Notes under the pieces: model-generated
Databases searched by the model: none
What the model was told of the DNA's origin: nothing
What the model saw: the letters and a program-made list of their open reading frames with translations, nothing else
Program-made: the position numbers and the translations under genes
Shown: piece after piece, positions 11,504-22,137 of the stretch
Numbering within the stretch: the first letter of the stretch is position 1
How the letters are laid out: the number at the start of each line of letters is the position of its first letter
Assembly: GCA_030374805.1 (NCBI GenBank)
Contig: JARGSG010000083.1
Location: 166,625 to 230,624 of the forward strand
Length of the DNA: 64,000 nt
DNA from: Gracilaria gracilis
Taxonomy: Eukaryota > Rhodophyta > Florideophyceae > Gracilariales > Gracilariaceae
Direction of reading: 5' to 3'

Positions 11504-12447
11504 CAGACGCCAAGACGATATACTACACTTTGTGCAGAAACTGCAGAAATGTATTCAGATCCGAGTATATAATGAGCCACGGAAGTTTCTTGGAATGATC
11601 ATCGAGCGTAGCGGTAATGGAAAAGCACTACGTGTTCATAATGCACCTATGATTGAACGTTTGGCTCAAAAAGTTTCGAGTTGACACAGCAGCTGCCGTC
11701 AATGTCCCACTCCGGAGCACACACTTTCACAAATCAGATGACAAGAATGCAGACTAAACTCCATTTTGTGAATTAGTGGGGTCATTGATGCACTTATGCA
11801 ACACTGTACGACCGGACATTTCGTTTTCTGTAGGATACTTGGCTCGTTTTATGACATGCCACTCTCGTGAACACTGGAACGCTGCTAAGAAAGTTTTCAA
11901 GTACCTATATACCACAAAGAATTCTGTGATTGAGTACAAAGCAGGAAGCGCAGTGGTCTTAGAAGACACATCTGATTCGGACTTTGCCGGTGATCGTAAC
12001 GATAGGAAGTCTACAAGTGGTTTTGTCTTCACGTTCTGTGGTGGACCGATCTCATGGCGTAGTAAGAAGCAGACAGTTGTCGCCCAATCTACTTTGGAGG
12101 CGGAATATGTGGCTATGTCATTTGCAGTTCGAAAGGGAATATGGTTAAGAAGATTAATGAACGAACTGCTTGGTCACTCTGAAAAATTCATTGACATATT
12201 CGGAGACAATCAAGGAATGATTACGTTAGCCCGAGATGAAGTTCTCAACGAACGCACCAAGCACATAGAGGTCAAGTACCATCTAGTGAAAGATTCGGTA
12301 GAACGCAACCTCGTACGAATCGGGTACCGCAGAAGCAATGAATTGGGAGCGGACTTGTTCACCAAACCACTTGGTCCCGTAGGACACAAACGACTGTGTG
12401 TCATGATTGGAATGGAGATCCTAACATTTGAACGAGAGGGAATGTAG
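11504..12447 (+). pseudogene. copia copy 1 Pol, 3' portion: end of reverse transcriptase and RNase H
   Basis: This continues the frame cut at 1946. It reads the reverse transcriptase connection (FLGMIIERSGNGKALRVHNA), then a +1 frameshift near 11672 where AAAAAG replaces the second copy's AAACG, then an in-frame TAA near 11755 where the second copy has a Gly codon. From 11776 on, RNase H is intact (DSDFAGDRNDRKSTSG, TLEAEYVAMS, DNQGMITLARD, RTKHIEVKYH), ending at TAG 12445-12447, which overlaps the first bases of the LTR. RNase H degrades the RNA strand of the RNA-DNA hybrid. Confidence 0.92.
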
Positions 12448-12754
12448 CGACACTGACGCCGCCTGCACGAGCAGTCTTGTGAGACTGTGTACTGCACAGA
12501 CAACTTGTATCTGGCAAACTCGTGCGGTGACTACCATCTGACATGTGTAGTGCAGCGCGTTGCGGTCTCAGGGCGTTCCACAACGGATCAACATCCATGC
12601 CGTTCTAAACAAAGATTTAGAGCACGCATGGAACACAATAGCTGTGTATTCATCCTTGATGGTAGACTATAAAACACAGCTAGACACTCAATAAACCGAA
12701 GAGGAAAGCAATTCCTCGGACACCTTCTCATCTCAGTCAATCCCTATTTCAACA
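12443..12754 (+). repeat. copia copy 1, 3' LTR (312 bp)
   Basis: Starts TGTAGCGACACTGAC and ends CCTATTTCAACA. It has the same length and nearly the same sequence as the two minus-strand LTRs at 32085-32396 and 33464-33775. It contains GACTATAAAACACAGC (TATA-like, near 12665) and CAATAAACC (poly(A)-like, near 12690). Confidence 0.94.
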
Positions 12755-13575
12755 AAAGCGACTGCAGACTGAGCAGAGTACAAGCGTGTACTGTCGTCTC
12801 ATGGGGCATCTTAAGTCGCAGTTGTGGGTTGCGCAGCAAGGCCGTCTGCTACTGCCAGGGTTTGAACTGAGTGGCACCCACACACAACCGTCCATACAGT
12901 AGATTCATAGTTGACCCCGTCCTCTTGTCTTGCTCCTATCGTTTCGCTCCAATAAAGCAACATCTTCGATCCCCCCATTGTTTTCAGAGTTTATTTGGTC
13001 AACATTTCTCATGCTCTGAGAACTGAAACACTGCCTTGGTACGTTAAAGAAGTGAAAATCCATTACTGAACTGTGGGTGTTCTTAAGATGATTGTTTGAA
13101 AGCTGTCAACGTGATTCATCCATAGTCTTGGTTCATAAAAACATATTGGTATCTCGCCCAAAATATGTTATAGCCCTTTCCGATACACTTTTTCTCTCTA
13201 GATTGTTACATTACCTTCTTGAATTGTGTTTTTGTCGTCGTGAATGATTTTTAGTGAAGAATGTCTTCATAAGTTTTGCTAGAACGCCTGCTTTGCTGTT
13301 CTGATTTATCCAAAACGAATTTTTGTAACATTTGATATAGTACGCGACGATGTTTTCATTATTTTTTATTTCTGGAACTGGAACGTCAATGCCTTGAAAC
13401 AAGGTGAGAAATATTAGCGAAGATTTCGTTGGGCACTAGTAATAATCTACAACACACCTCTTTTTGATCATTTCCCGCGTCTCCCTGTATAGAGCTTTCA
13501 TAATAGTTGATGATCGAGCATCTAGTTTTTAATGGAATAGATTTTCCGTTTCTAGAACGCAAGAACAACAATAAG
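12755..13575. other. intergenic, no gene seen
   Basis: An AATAAA lies near 12952 in a C-rich context. From about 13000 the DNA is AT-rich with only short frames on either strand. Confidence 0.5.
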
Positions 13576-14121
13576 TCAACTAATATTATGCTGTACTCGA
13601 ATTGCACTTCCCTCTAGCGTCGCCTGCTTCTCCTTGTTGACCAAGATATCCTCAATTGTCAACGACACAAGAAGTCCTTTGACCCGCCACTCAGTCAACG
13701 GTGTGAGCGACCAAAACCGTCCCCCACCTTCACGACGTGCTCGCATAGTTCCCTCAAGATGAATTTTCGAAATTTTAACATGCAGAAAATTGCCCCAAGC
13801 CATAATCCACAGAAAAAAAGCATCAACCCACGCGGAAAAATACATCCCCACAGGTACCACAAGCACTCCGTTGCGTAATGCCCACAACGCAATCTCTTCC
13901 AGAAATCGTGTACCAATTTCATCAGCTAGAAAACCACTGCGGTCATACCACGTCATGAACGGTGGTACTGCCATTATGGCGCTCGTTTGCAAGAATGCGA
14001 GCAAGCCTTGAACTTCTTCGTTGCTCACAAAGAACGTGCTTGATGCTAGTACGAAGTAAGTGATCATTGCATAAGCCAATTGCACGGCCCATAATGTGAT
14101 CTCTAGGGCGACCTGTTCCAT
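13576..14121 (-). CDS. hypothetical multi-pass membrane protein (181 residues)
   Basis: The minus-strand frame runs from ATG at 14121 to 13576; an in-frame ATG 16 codons earlier (14169) overlaps the neighbouring ORF. The sequence has hydrophobic stretches suited to three or four membrane segments (about residues 5-30, 38-58 and 78-115: LAYAMITYFVLASSTFF, AIMAVPPFMTWY, VLVVPVGMYFSAW) followed by a more polar tail. I do not recognise the family. Its upstream end nearly touches the 77-codon Cys/His-rich ORF at 14136-14369; the two could be exons of one gene, but I see no convincing splice pair. Confidence 0.45.
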   Translation of the reverse strand: MEQVALEITLWAVQLAYAMITYFVLASSTFFVSNEEVQGLLAFLQTSAIMAVPPFMTWYDRSGFLADEIGTRFLEEIALWALRNGVLVVPVGMYFSAWVDAFFLWIMAWGNFLHVKISKIHLEGTMRARREGGGRFWSLTPLTEWRVKGLLVSLTIEDILVNKEKQATLEGSAIRVQHNIS

Positions 14122-14135
14122 GCGACTTGTGTCGC

Positions 14136-14369
14136 TTAGAGACGTAGATATGTTGATCTGAAGACACAACCTTGGTTAGGGCAGTTGGTGGGACGGAAAT
14201 CACACTCGTGACCGCAGTTTTGACAGTTAACGTAATGGCGGCAATAACGCTCGTGTCTCACGGTACATGAGGTCGGACTCAGCGTAAAATTGCAGTTCGG
14301 GCAGGGATAATTGTTTCCAGAAGTGGGCAGAAGTTTGATGCCGAAGCGTTTCGGTCGGTTCCGGGGCAT
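14136..14369 (-). CDS. small Cys/His-rich protein, possible zinc-binding
   Basis: A 77-residue minus-strand ORF with ATG at 14369. After a basic start (MPRNRPKRFG) it has regularly spaced cysteines and histidines: CPNC, then SC, RHERYC, RHYVNCQNCGHEC, NC and QGC. This resembles a small zinc-finger or treble-clef fold, though I cannot assign a family. It ends 15 bases before the ATG of the membrane ORF in another frame. It could be a whole small gene or one exon. Confidence 0.4.
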   Translation of the reverse strand: MPRNRPKRFGIKLLPTSGNNYPCPNCNFTLSPTSCTVRHERYCRHYVNCQNCGHECDFRPTNCPNQGCVFRSTYLRL

Positions 14370-16657
14370 TTTTGGTCGTCGGGTTGGTCAAGTGTGAAGT
14401 GTTGTGAAGAAGGAATTTTGTCTGCACGACGGGAAACGGTGCCAGCATTCTTATAGTGAGGCGAACAGCCTGACTGCCAGCAACACGGGTGAGTGACTAA
14501 CATTATGCTTGTGCTACCGTTGGGGAAATGGTGACAACATCAACTTTAGTCGCCTCCACTGGCATGGTGATGACATCACAACATCACCTTGCAATGTATC
14601 AGTGATGGGTTATAGTAGGTGGCACCCGTTTAATCTAGCCTTTGAATTTAGTGATTACGAGAGCACTCTGTGCTCTCTACACTCTGTATAAACGCTCAGC
14701 TAAGGAGGACAAGGCTAACTGCTTGGTCCTCCAACGCCTCACGTGCATTCGCTCTAACACAATGTGCGATGCTGGTGTCCTTTATTGATGTTGGCATATT
14801 TGTTGACGTCAACATCAACACGGACCCACTCATAGATCCAACGTAGCACACGTTTCATGTACAACTTCAATTCGACCAATAAAAATTTTGCGCGTGTGCA
14901 TCGCACGCTCGACGAGCTCGACGCCGCCAACAAACTCGTCATCTCCTCGTTGAATCATTCACGAAACCTGATCACTGCTGCCACTGGCACTAATATTTTG
15001 ATGCTGACATCTGCCGGGGTATTCTACGTCGAAATGATATTCAACCATGACCGCAACCATTATTCAAAATCATTTGCATTATAGCCTGTAACTGTTAGGA
15101 GCTTTGGGGTCACGTCTCTTGTCGCCTACCCCTTTCTGCTCTGAGCGTTCCAATAAACAATCACCTGCGGTGTTGAAGCCATTGTATAAAATTTAAGCTT
15201 TTCTGTGCCTTACGGTATTGCATCGTTGTTCGTAGAAACGCAAGCATTAGAATAATAAGAACTTTTTCAATAATATGATTTGTATTTTTTAAAATGTACA
15301 ACTTTTACAAAACAGTTTCTTTTAGGAGACAATTGCTTTTATTGATCACGCTATGACAATAAATTGAAATTGATAGAAAACAAATCTCTCGTACGCCACC
15401 AACGGCATTCCTCAGCTCTTTGACCTCCACATTGCTGCTTATAGAGAAAAGGTCCTATACAAGGGAACAAAACATCTTCTTTAGTCTGGAGTAGATCTGG
15501 TTCTCGGCCCAAAAAGTAGCCATCTACTCCTTTTTGCGATACTAATAAAAAAATGGGATAGTGCTTTTGTCAATCTAGTATGAAAGCAATGCAATTTGTT
15601 TACAAACAACTCGCCCTGTTTATACGATATATAGTTAAAGAGCTCTTCTGTGATACGTGCAAAAATGATTGTTCCAGAGGAGTGTGAGGTTGCGTAGAGC
15701 TCGCTTGGTTCTGTTTCCTGTTTTTGCGTAACAGTGCTCGAGCAGTTGATGTAGCTCCTTGGACGTATATGTAATTATATCAGATAATTTTGTTTACACA
15801 ATATAATTTGGAAACTAAAGTAGCTTCAAATTTTGAATTTAATTATGGGTTTCGTTGAAACCGACGGTTTCTTGATTTCCAGATTGAATTCACACGATGA
15901 GGTGGCTTTCAGATAACACGTGACGAGTGTATTACAGCGCCAAAAACGGTGACGGGTGTTGGCACTGAAAGCACTTTCCAATCAGCGCTGCATCCACGTG
16001 ACGACACAAGCCACCTTCAAACAAGAGCACACAATCGATAAGTACGTGTAATACTGTACATAGACACGCAGTAGACCGCTACCGTTGGTAACCCTGTTAC
16101 CCTTGGAAAGTCTCCCAAGCTCTCGGCCAACAACAAACGAAGGAGTCACCACACGTCTTGGCAAGTTAGAGGCTAAGAGGGCTAAGAGACTGAACCGCCG
16201 CCGTGCACATCCCTGACTACGAGACCGGTCACACTTACTCTGGTCGATACGATTGCTCATTACAAGATGCCTCAACAAAACTGAAAAAGTCGTATTGCGC
16301 AACGCCCCCCTGAACCCACTGAAAGCGCTCAGCAGTTGGCTTCAATGATGCACAATTCTGACTGATCTGCTCACAACGATGGTCCCAAATCTGTTTTCAT
16401 TTTCCACCAGAACGCATCGTCATCACTTACGATGTACCCTTGGTATCTTGTCAAGATTTGTTCTCCTCCCTTCACTTTGCTCCATTTCTCATCATTCGCG
16501 TTTCTGTATCGTGACCCAAACACTGAATTTGGGCCTGATCACTGTCCGCTTATGTATGACTCCCCGCGCTTCCGAATAACAACCGTCGCCTGCACTTCGT
16601 CCGACTCTCCATGAGTTGCCTCTCCGCTACCTTGGTACGGCTCACCATCCCCAAGCC
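14370..16657. other. intergenic, mostly featureless
   Basis: Contains the uncertain ORF at 14857 and an inverted repeat GAGAGCAC/GTGCTCTC near 14660-14678 just before a TATAAA-like TGTATAAACG. From 15200 to 15900 it is AT-rich. No other supported gene is seen. Confidence 0.5.
14857..15084 (+). CDS. short ORF of uncertain reality (75 codons)
   Basis: ATG at 14857, stop at 15082-15084. The product has a helical-looking segment (LDELDAANKLVISSLNHS) followed by a hydrophobic stretch. No family is recognised and no promoter or intron evidence is visible. Confidence 0.18.
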   Translation: MYNFNSTNKNFARVHRTLDELDAANKLVISSLNHSRNLITAATGTNILMLTSAGVFYVEMIFNHDRNHYSKSFAL

Positions 16658-18376
16658 ATGAACATCCTAGACGCTCTTCTTCCCTATGCTCGTGATACCA
16701 AACAACCTCTTTCTCACCCGTCGTCCAAGTCTAGGCCACGACCAAGGCTTTTGTCCTATCTAGGCGATGGCGTTAGGAAACTTTTCACCGCACGTACTGT
16801 TTTACTGATTGGCGCCGTCATACTCGCCGCCGCTACACTGGTACCGCTCTCCGTCTTTCCGCAACAATTCAAAGCGTTTCGAATTGCATTTGAACACTCG
16901 ACGCAGATCTGGTCATTGCCGCCCAGCATTCACAGCACCTTCAAGTTAAGTCGTGGCAGCCCTGAGGGGAATCGCATTCTCGAACGAGACTGGACGCGTC
17001 CACATATCTTTTTGCACTACGCCCGACCCCACTCAGCCGATCGGGGAACTATCGAACTCTTCATATTTGCCAATGGCGTCACTCTGGGTGATTTCAATCG
17101 CAGTATAAACGTGGTCGGTTGTCTTGTCGGCCAACATGTTTATCCATCCGAAGTAGTTCGGGGAGATGTGTTCGCCTGTCAAGTTACACAACCCATCAAG
17201 AAAGGAAGTCTTATATCTCTGGTTCTACTTCATAGCGAAGATATTCGCAACCAAACGCAACGGGGTGTTCAACTCGGCGAGCATGTCAACGCCAGTATCG
17301 AAGAGCAAGACATCATTCCACTGCCCGAGGACACAGTTCTGCACATAGGCGATGAATATGGTGATGAGTCGTTAATGTATGTCAACTCTGAACAGCGGTA
17401 TGAATCACTTGGGGATGACTGGGACCCGGGTGCAGAACAAAGTCACCCTCGTTACGAGGTCTGCCTCGGAACCCAAATAAAACCCTTTACCAAGTACCTT
17501 GACGAGTGGATAGCGTACTACACACGCGTCGGAGTGGATATGGTGTACGTTCTAGACAACGATGCGCAAGAAGACCTCTCCAAAAAATACGAGGGAAGGG
17601 ACGAAGTACAGGTGTTGTATTGGCCTTGGCGTCGATCTCAAGTGCAAGGGCTCACCTACATAACCATTGCGGCACGACCACGCTGTGAATGGATTATGAT
17701 AGCTGATGTAGATGAACTTCCGATGCTTGGTATGGGACACAACAATGAGCTCGCAGGTAAACAGGTTCTGCGGAGATACTTGCGACGTCGTCTAAGCAGC
17801 GAATACAAGCAGTTCCAGTTCCAATTCCTGGTAATGGGAAGCTCCGGACATGTGAAAACGCCACCAGGTCCTCTGCCAGAAGTGTATGTGCACAAAACTC
17901 GGCACCATCCGCGTAATGGCAAGTCCGTTGCTCGCACTGATCATTGGTGGAGATACACAACTCTGCATATGTTTGGTGGGATACCCACCGCACAAGCGCC
18001 AGTGGATAGGAATTCTTCCAAGCTGTACTACCCAGTTGATGAGGACGATCAACCGATCACCGTGCATTTCCATCACCGTTCGTATGAAGATATGATCGAG
18101 AAACAGAGATTTGGTTCTGCGTGCACTGACGGGAAACCTGGACCCAATCCGGATCTCCAACTTCCTTCAGAAATACCTGGTTGGGTGACGAAGATCGATG
18201 AAACGCTGAAGTACACCTACTTTCGTGACATTTATCGTGCCATCATGAGGCAGCCTTTCGAGTTAAGCCAGAGCTTGGTTAGAAAATTTGAGGGAGAAAG
18301 ATGTGTGGCTAGACTCCACACTACTGGTGAACGACGAGGCATGATAGAAGAGCATTTACCTTGTGGGGCTCCATAA
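16658..18376 (+). CDS. glycosyltransferase family 92 (DUF23)-like, type II membrane protein
   Basis: ATG at 16658 is the first in the frame; the frame is open a little further upstream without ATG. The 572-residue product has a short basic tail, one membrane span (about residues 47-66, VLLIGAVILAAATLVPL) and a luminal domain. Within it, CLGTQIKPFTKYLDEWIAYY, VGVDMVYVLDNDA and IMIADVDELPML (about residue 350, a DXD-type metal-binding site) match the family-92/DUF23 pattern. Later HHPRNGKSVARTDHWW and TVHFHHRSYEDM also fit. Such enzymes add sugars, often galactose, to glycans in the Golgi. It is intronless. In an alga a role in wall or glycoprotein glycans is plausible, but acceptor and sugar are not readable. 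Confidence 0.82.
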   Translation: MNILDALLPYARDTKQPLSHPSSKSRPRPRLLSYLGDGVRKLFTARTVLLIGAVILAAATLVPLSVFPQQFKAFRIAFEHSTQIWSLPPSIHSTFKLSRGSPEGNRILERDWTRPHIFLHYARPHSADRGTIELFIFANGVTLGDFNRSINVVGCLVGQHVYPSEVVRGDVFACQVTQPIKKGSLISLVLLHSEDIRNQTQRGVQLGEHVNASIEEQDIIPLPEDTVLHIGDEYGDESLMYVNSEQRYESLGDDWDPGAEQSHPRYEVCLGTQIKPFTKYLDEWIAYYTRVGVDMVYVLDNDAQEDLSKKYEGRDEVQVLYWPWRRSQVQGLTYITIAARPRCEWIMIADVDELPMLGMGHNNELAGKQVLRRYLRRRLSSEYKQFQFQFLVMGSSGHVKTPPGPLPEVYVHKTRHHPRNGKSVARTDHWWRYTTLHMFGGIPTAQAPVDRNSSKLYYPVDEDDQPITVHFHHRSYEDMIEKQRFGSACTDGKPGPNPDLQLPSEIPGWVTKIDETLKYTYFRDIYRAIMRQPFELSQSLVRKFEGERCVARLHTTGERRGMIEEHLPCGAP

Positions 18377-18393
18377 CAGCAACGCTGAGACCA

Positions 18394-18399
18394 AATAAA
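18394..18399 (+). terminator. poly(A) signal of the GT92-like gene
   Basis: AATAAA lies 18 bases after the stop codon of the glycosyltransferase. Confidence 0.6.
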
Positions 18400-19898
18400 G
18401 ACTTTGAACGCGATTTTCGCCCTTTTCCGCTATGTTAACTCGTGTTGAGGCCAGACATGCTCCCGTGTAATGATGTTACTAAATCTGTGTACCATTCATA
18501 GCTATGAGAAGCAAGAAAGAGAGTATACCTAAGCTAGTTTCGCACTGGCAGGTATGGACGCAGAAGAGGCTGAGCGCACGCAGAAACAAATCTGACAAGG
18601 TCGGCGCCAAAAAGATGAGGAGCGGCGAGGCTCAACCGTTTCGCAAGACATCTCATCTTTCCAGCGAGAAATATCAGCGGACAACAAGCGAATTCACAAC
18701 CTGATTTTTGTCGTGAAAATGAAGGTACACGTCGCTGGAGTGCAGAACTGGAGTACTGGCATAGCTCTTGCGTTACAAAACGGTGGAGCTTTTCGATATG
18801 CTCTACACACGCTTGGGTGTAATTACGAAGGTCAACCTCCCGACAAGTCGTCTTATCTCCACTTCTGTATTACTGTATAGATTTGACTCTGTTGTCATCG
18901 TTGTTACAAGCCACAATTAAAATTGTTCTCGTTTTATTGTTGCAGCATCAAAGGAATCAAGATTTCAATTCAAATACTTCCTTGCGCAAACGAAGCATCT
19001 TTCTATTCACACCCGTGTAAAAACCTGAATGGCAGCGGATGAACGAGCTGGTGGCAGAAATGCCTGGCCTTCAGAAGGCTCGGCTGTGGCGCATTGCGGC
19101 TCTCACAGAGGCGCGTGCTATATTATCCATGGTCGCCTCGGAGAAGGTCAAAGGGCTGGGTATCCTTGTAACTCGTTTTAGGATTGAAGTTGTAGTTTCG
19201 ACGACGAGTTTCGACGAAAAGGAATGAATCATGCTTGTCAACCAATTTGCTTGCCTTACGCAACGCAGATTATAGAATTAGTAAGTCTTTAGCAAACTTG
19301 TCTGTCCCCTTACCAACGGTAAGCAAAATCCTTCGCGATGTAATGTTAACATGTTACATCAAGACACAAACTGACTGAGACCCATGACGAGTCGTCGTTC
19401 TTTGACGTCCTTCACCCCATTTTCACGAAATACATGTACCGGCCCGGCCCTGTACCGAAACCAGTTATTCGCCAAAAGCACAACGCATTCTCCCTTCATC
19501 GATCATGCTTCAAACCCCATGCTCTTGATTCACGAAATTGAAGTGCAACAAGAGAGAATCGAGGAAAACAAGCTTGGGTGGAGCTACAATTCAAGTGGCG
19601 CTTTGGACTGCCTTTGTTTGTACCGTTTCGAACTGTTAGAAAACGGTTGAGCCATTGGCGCTATGCTCTCTTGTGACACAGGGCGTGCTGCTCATGTAAA
19701 GTTATTTGAACTTTCAACACGAACTCGTGACAAAAGTGAATGAGTTGACGTAAGAGTTCAGGAGGGCTAACTATCGCAAGTGTGTTTAACAGTTTTATGT
19801 TTGAGATGATTATACATCGACAAAACTTTTTGGATTTGTACATACAACATGTTTGGTGTGAAAGGGTAGAAGAGTAGTGTTACAGTGCACCAGCCAAC
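18400..19898. other. intergenic with a dispersed repeat at its right end
   Basis: Small frames of 60-90 codons (18504-18704, 19384-19650) show no recognisable features. The repeat at 19637-19722 is listed separately. Confidence 0.5.
19637..19722 (+). repeat. dispersed repeat fragments shared with 29567-29590 and 33226-33282
   Basis: GTTAGAAAACGGTTGAGCC at 19637 recurs at 29567. The following CGCTATGCTCTCTTGTGAC...TTTGAACTTTCAACAC (to 19722) recurs at 33226-33282 inside the deleted copia element. The two halves therefore come from elements that occur separately elsewhere in the window. Confidence 0.7.
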
Positions 19899-21251
19899 TC
19901 AAAACACGTCGCTCAAGAGCCTTTGCGGTAAAAGTGTCGTCGCGTTTACATTGCCTCTTTGCAGTTGGGTGCAATTATCGAACTCCATCATGACAGAGTC
20001 CGTGATTGCGCCGAGCCAGGCCGCAAGCACGCCATAGCCCGACTCGAAAAACACCATTGACTCCGCCATGGCCAACAAACCGAGGTCCACGAACACCTCC
20101 TCAAACCTGTGCCGCCTGTCGCTTTCGTCGGGGAAGTACTCGGGTCCGTGCAGCGCAAAGAAATGCGTGGCATTAATCGGGCTATGAGCGACGTCGGCGT
20201 GCGGCAACACAGCGTGAATTCCGGCCTCCAAAAACGGGCGCGCTCTCTTGGTGTCCGTGACGACGAAGACGCGCTCGCATCCGCGTTGCCGAGCCATGGT
20301 TGCAGCCAACGAACCGATGCAGGTGGACATGTCTTCAAGAGTGACGCCGCGCTGCTCAAAGTTGAAGCGGCCGGACTTTTCGCCCACTCCGTGCCCAAGT
20401 CGCGCGTGCAGCGATACGTAGCGCTGGCCACCGAACGGGAGTAGTTTGCGAAGCGAGCGGCGTAGCGAAGGCGACGTCTGGAACAGCGCGTTGAGAATGA
20501 AGGGCGCCACCTCCTCGCGCGTGATGCGAAAGTGCTGCAGACCGGCTTGCACTATGCGGCGCGACAGGTTGAGCTCGGGGTAGCGCTCGTACAGCGAGAA
20601 GAAGCGGTGGAAGCTGAACTTGTTGTACTTTTGATTGACGACGACGCGGCGGGACGACAGATACACGCGCAGATCTTCATAGTCCGACGGCCCGTACACG
20701 ACGTGTTCCTCGTCGTCACCGCCGCGGCCGGCGTCCGTGAAGAGCGTGGCGTCGTACGTGAAGTTGTGCGCGCGCGCGCTGGGCAGCACGGCGGCGAGCG
20801 GCAGCGGGCTCTGCCAGTCGATGAGGAAGAGGCGGTCGGACGCCACGGCCGCCAGGTAGCTGTACAGGATGGATCGCATGCGGTCGCCCACGCCGGCGTT
20901 GCCGTTGGAACGCAGCACGAGCAGGCGCAGCGAGCGCGCGTGCGCGCCATCGGCGTCGCACAGCAGCCGCTGGTGGCGGTGCCAGTCGGCGTACTGCGTG
21001 ACGATGATGCGCAGAAAGGCGCGCAGACGGCGCGCGAACTGCGCGTCGCGCGGTCGGTTGGCGGACGCCTGCGCGACGGAGAATGTCTCGAAGGGGAGCG
21101 TAGTGGACGCGCGCGCGGCGACGGACGGCGGCAGCAGCGAGCTGAGGAAGCGGGCGCGCGCGCGGGTGGAGAGCGGCGTGACGGAGATGCAGAGCAGCAG
21201 CGCGGTGAGGCAGATGAAGGCGCACAGGGTGATGGGGGCGGTTGGACGCAT
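19899..21251 (-). CDS. fucosyltransferase-like GT-B glycosyltransferase, type II membrane protein
   Basis: 450 residues, ATG at 21251, stop at 19899-19901. An N-terminal membrane span (about residues 7-27) precedes a GC-rich stem. The catalytic part shows LRSNGNAGVGDRMRSILYSY (about residues 112-131), followed by ASDRLFLIDW, a pattern like the GGxGDRxRG donor loop of NodZ/FUT8/O-fucosyltransferase relatives. YVSLHARLGHG sits where these enzymes have HxRxGD, then CERVFVVTDT and a C-terminal FFESGYGVLAAWLG. It probably acts in the Golgi on a glycan or wall polysaccharide; donor and acceptor are inferred only. A related gene lies 1.3 kb downstream on the same strand. Three 31-bp repeats sit just before the ATG. 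Confidence 0.68.
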   Translation of the reverse strand: MRPTAPITLCAFICLTALLLCISVTPLSTRARARFLSSLLPPSVAARASTTLPFETFSVAQASANRPRDAQFARRLRAFLRIIVTQYADWHRHQRLLCDADGAHARSLRLLVLRSNGNAGVGDRMRSILYSYLAAVASDRLFLIDWQSPLPLAAVLPSARAHNFTYDATLFTDAGRGGDDEEHVVYGPSDYEDLRVYLSSRRVVVNQKYNKFSFHRFFSLYERYPELNLSRRIVQAGLQHFRITREEVAPFILNALFQTSPSLRRSLRKLLPFGGQRYVSLHARLGHGVGEKSGRFNFEQRGVTLEDMSTCIGSLAATMARQRGCERVFVVTDTKRARPFLEAGIHAVLPHADVAHSPINATHFFALHGPEYFPDESDRRHRFEEVFVDLGLLAMAESMVFFESGYGVLAAWLGAITDSVMMEFDNCTQLQRGNVNATTLLPQRLLSDVF

Positions 21252-21258
21252 TTTCGGC

Positions 21259-21351
21259 GGCGGTTGGGGAAGCTGTGATGGCGCGCTGCGGCGGTTGGGG
21301 AAGCTGTAATGGCGCGCTGCGGCGGTTGGGGAAGCTACGATCGCGCGCTGC
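21259..21351 (+). repeat. three tandem 31-bp repeats immediately upstream of the fucosyltransferase-like start
   Basis: The unit GGCGGTTGGGGAAGCTGTGA followed by TGGCGCGCTGC occurs at 21259-21289, 21290-21320 and 21321-21351 with one to three changes. The array lies within about 100 bases 5' of the ATG at 21251 on the minus strand, in the probable leader or promoter. Confidence 0.85.
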
Positions 21352-21658
21352 GGAGGTTGTGGCGGGTTTGGGTACGGGTATCAAATGTGAAGTTGAACGA
21401 GGGCGGCGGGGCGGATTACAGCGGTCATTGTTGCCGTGATTGTGAAGCGCTTCTTGGGACGTGAATCTGTTTGGGCACAAGCAGGCGACGGCGGGGGTAT
21501 GAGATCACTGTCAGAAGCTGCGTCAAGAACGAGACGAAACGATTCGCTGATGGGTGTGTGCGATGAAGAACGGCGCTGTGTATTGCATTCAAGGCAATAG
21601 CTGTGCAGCCCTTGTCGAAGACCTGGAACGATGCGTGTCCATCCACAAATTATGAGAG

Positions 21659-21682
21659 CTTTTCGAAGCAAGCTTCGAAAAG
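21659..21682. repeat. perfect 11-bp inverted repeat
   Basis: CTTTTCGAAGC-AA-GCTTCGAAAAG. A related hairpin with a different loop occurs at 37865-37888, in both cases close to a GGAGCTTTGCGG-type word, suggesting a dispersed small element. Confidence 0.8.
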
Positions 21683-22116
21683 GAAAACTACCGCAAAGCT
21701 CCATTACAAGGAATGGTGTTATCAGACCCTTGAGAAGATGTTTCTCAAAGCAAAAATTACTAGAGCCTCCGGGAAAAGGCAATGGTAGATATGTTTTCAC
21801 TTTTTTTCTACTTGTTTGTAACAAATCAGTCATAAGAGACACTTTTAGGTTCTAGAAAATGTTCGCTGAAAGTTTGTATTTATTTTTGGTTTTTGGCACA
21901 GTTTGAATGTGTTGGTATTTTACATTGCAGTGCCAAGGGTACGTATTACACTGTAATTTACACAGCTGCTCTGTTTAGGACCAATTTGGATTCTACTACG
22001 GTTTGTCTCCAAGTTATCTGTTTGGAGAGTTAGTTCTTTTCCTTGCATTTTAATTTGTTGGTACATATGGTAGTGATCTAATTAATGTAGGGCTTGTCTC
22101 AAGAAAGAAAGGAAAT

Positions 22117-22137
22117 TGCGCCGTGTGACACGGCGCA
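22117..22137. repeat. 10-bp palindrome with one-base centre (GCGCCGTGT family)
   Basis: TGCGCCGTGT-G-ACACGGCGCA. The same arms with centre C occur at 51054-51080, 29 kb away. Confidence 0.85.

Larger units (their letters stand above)
1..12754 (+). mobile_element. Ty1/copia LTR retrotransposon, copy 1, interrupted by a gypsy element
   Basis: Coding sequence in copia order (zinc-binding pre-integrase region, integrase, reverse transcriptase, RNase H) runs on the plus strand from the left edge to 1946 and resumes at 11499-12447, followed by a 312-bp LTR. The 5' LTR and gag lie outside the window. The break is a 9552-bp gypsy element flanked by GTCGG at 1942-1946 and 11499-11503. Removing the insert and one GTCGG joins the two halves in the same frame just after the YVDD motif. 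Decay after the junction (one frameshift near 11670 and a stop near 11755, both absent from the second copia copy at 32-33 kb) shows the copy is dead. Confidence 0.93.

Noticed and set aside
20532..21278. 248-codon plus-strand frame opposite the fucosyltransferase-like gene
   Set aside because: GC-rich shadow with low-complexity Arg/Val/Gly/Glu product; the antisense frame has a membrane anchor and family motifs.
20716..21480. 254-codon minus-strand frame with a CPNRFTSQEALHNH start resembling a C2H2 finger
   Set aside because: Most of it is an out-of-frame reading of the glycosyltransferase; only one partial finger is visible.
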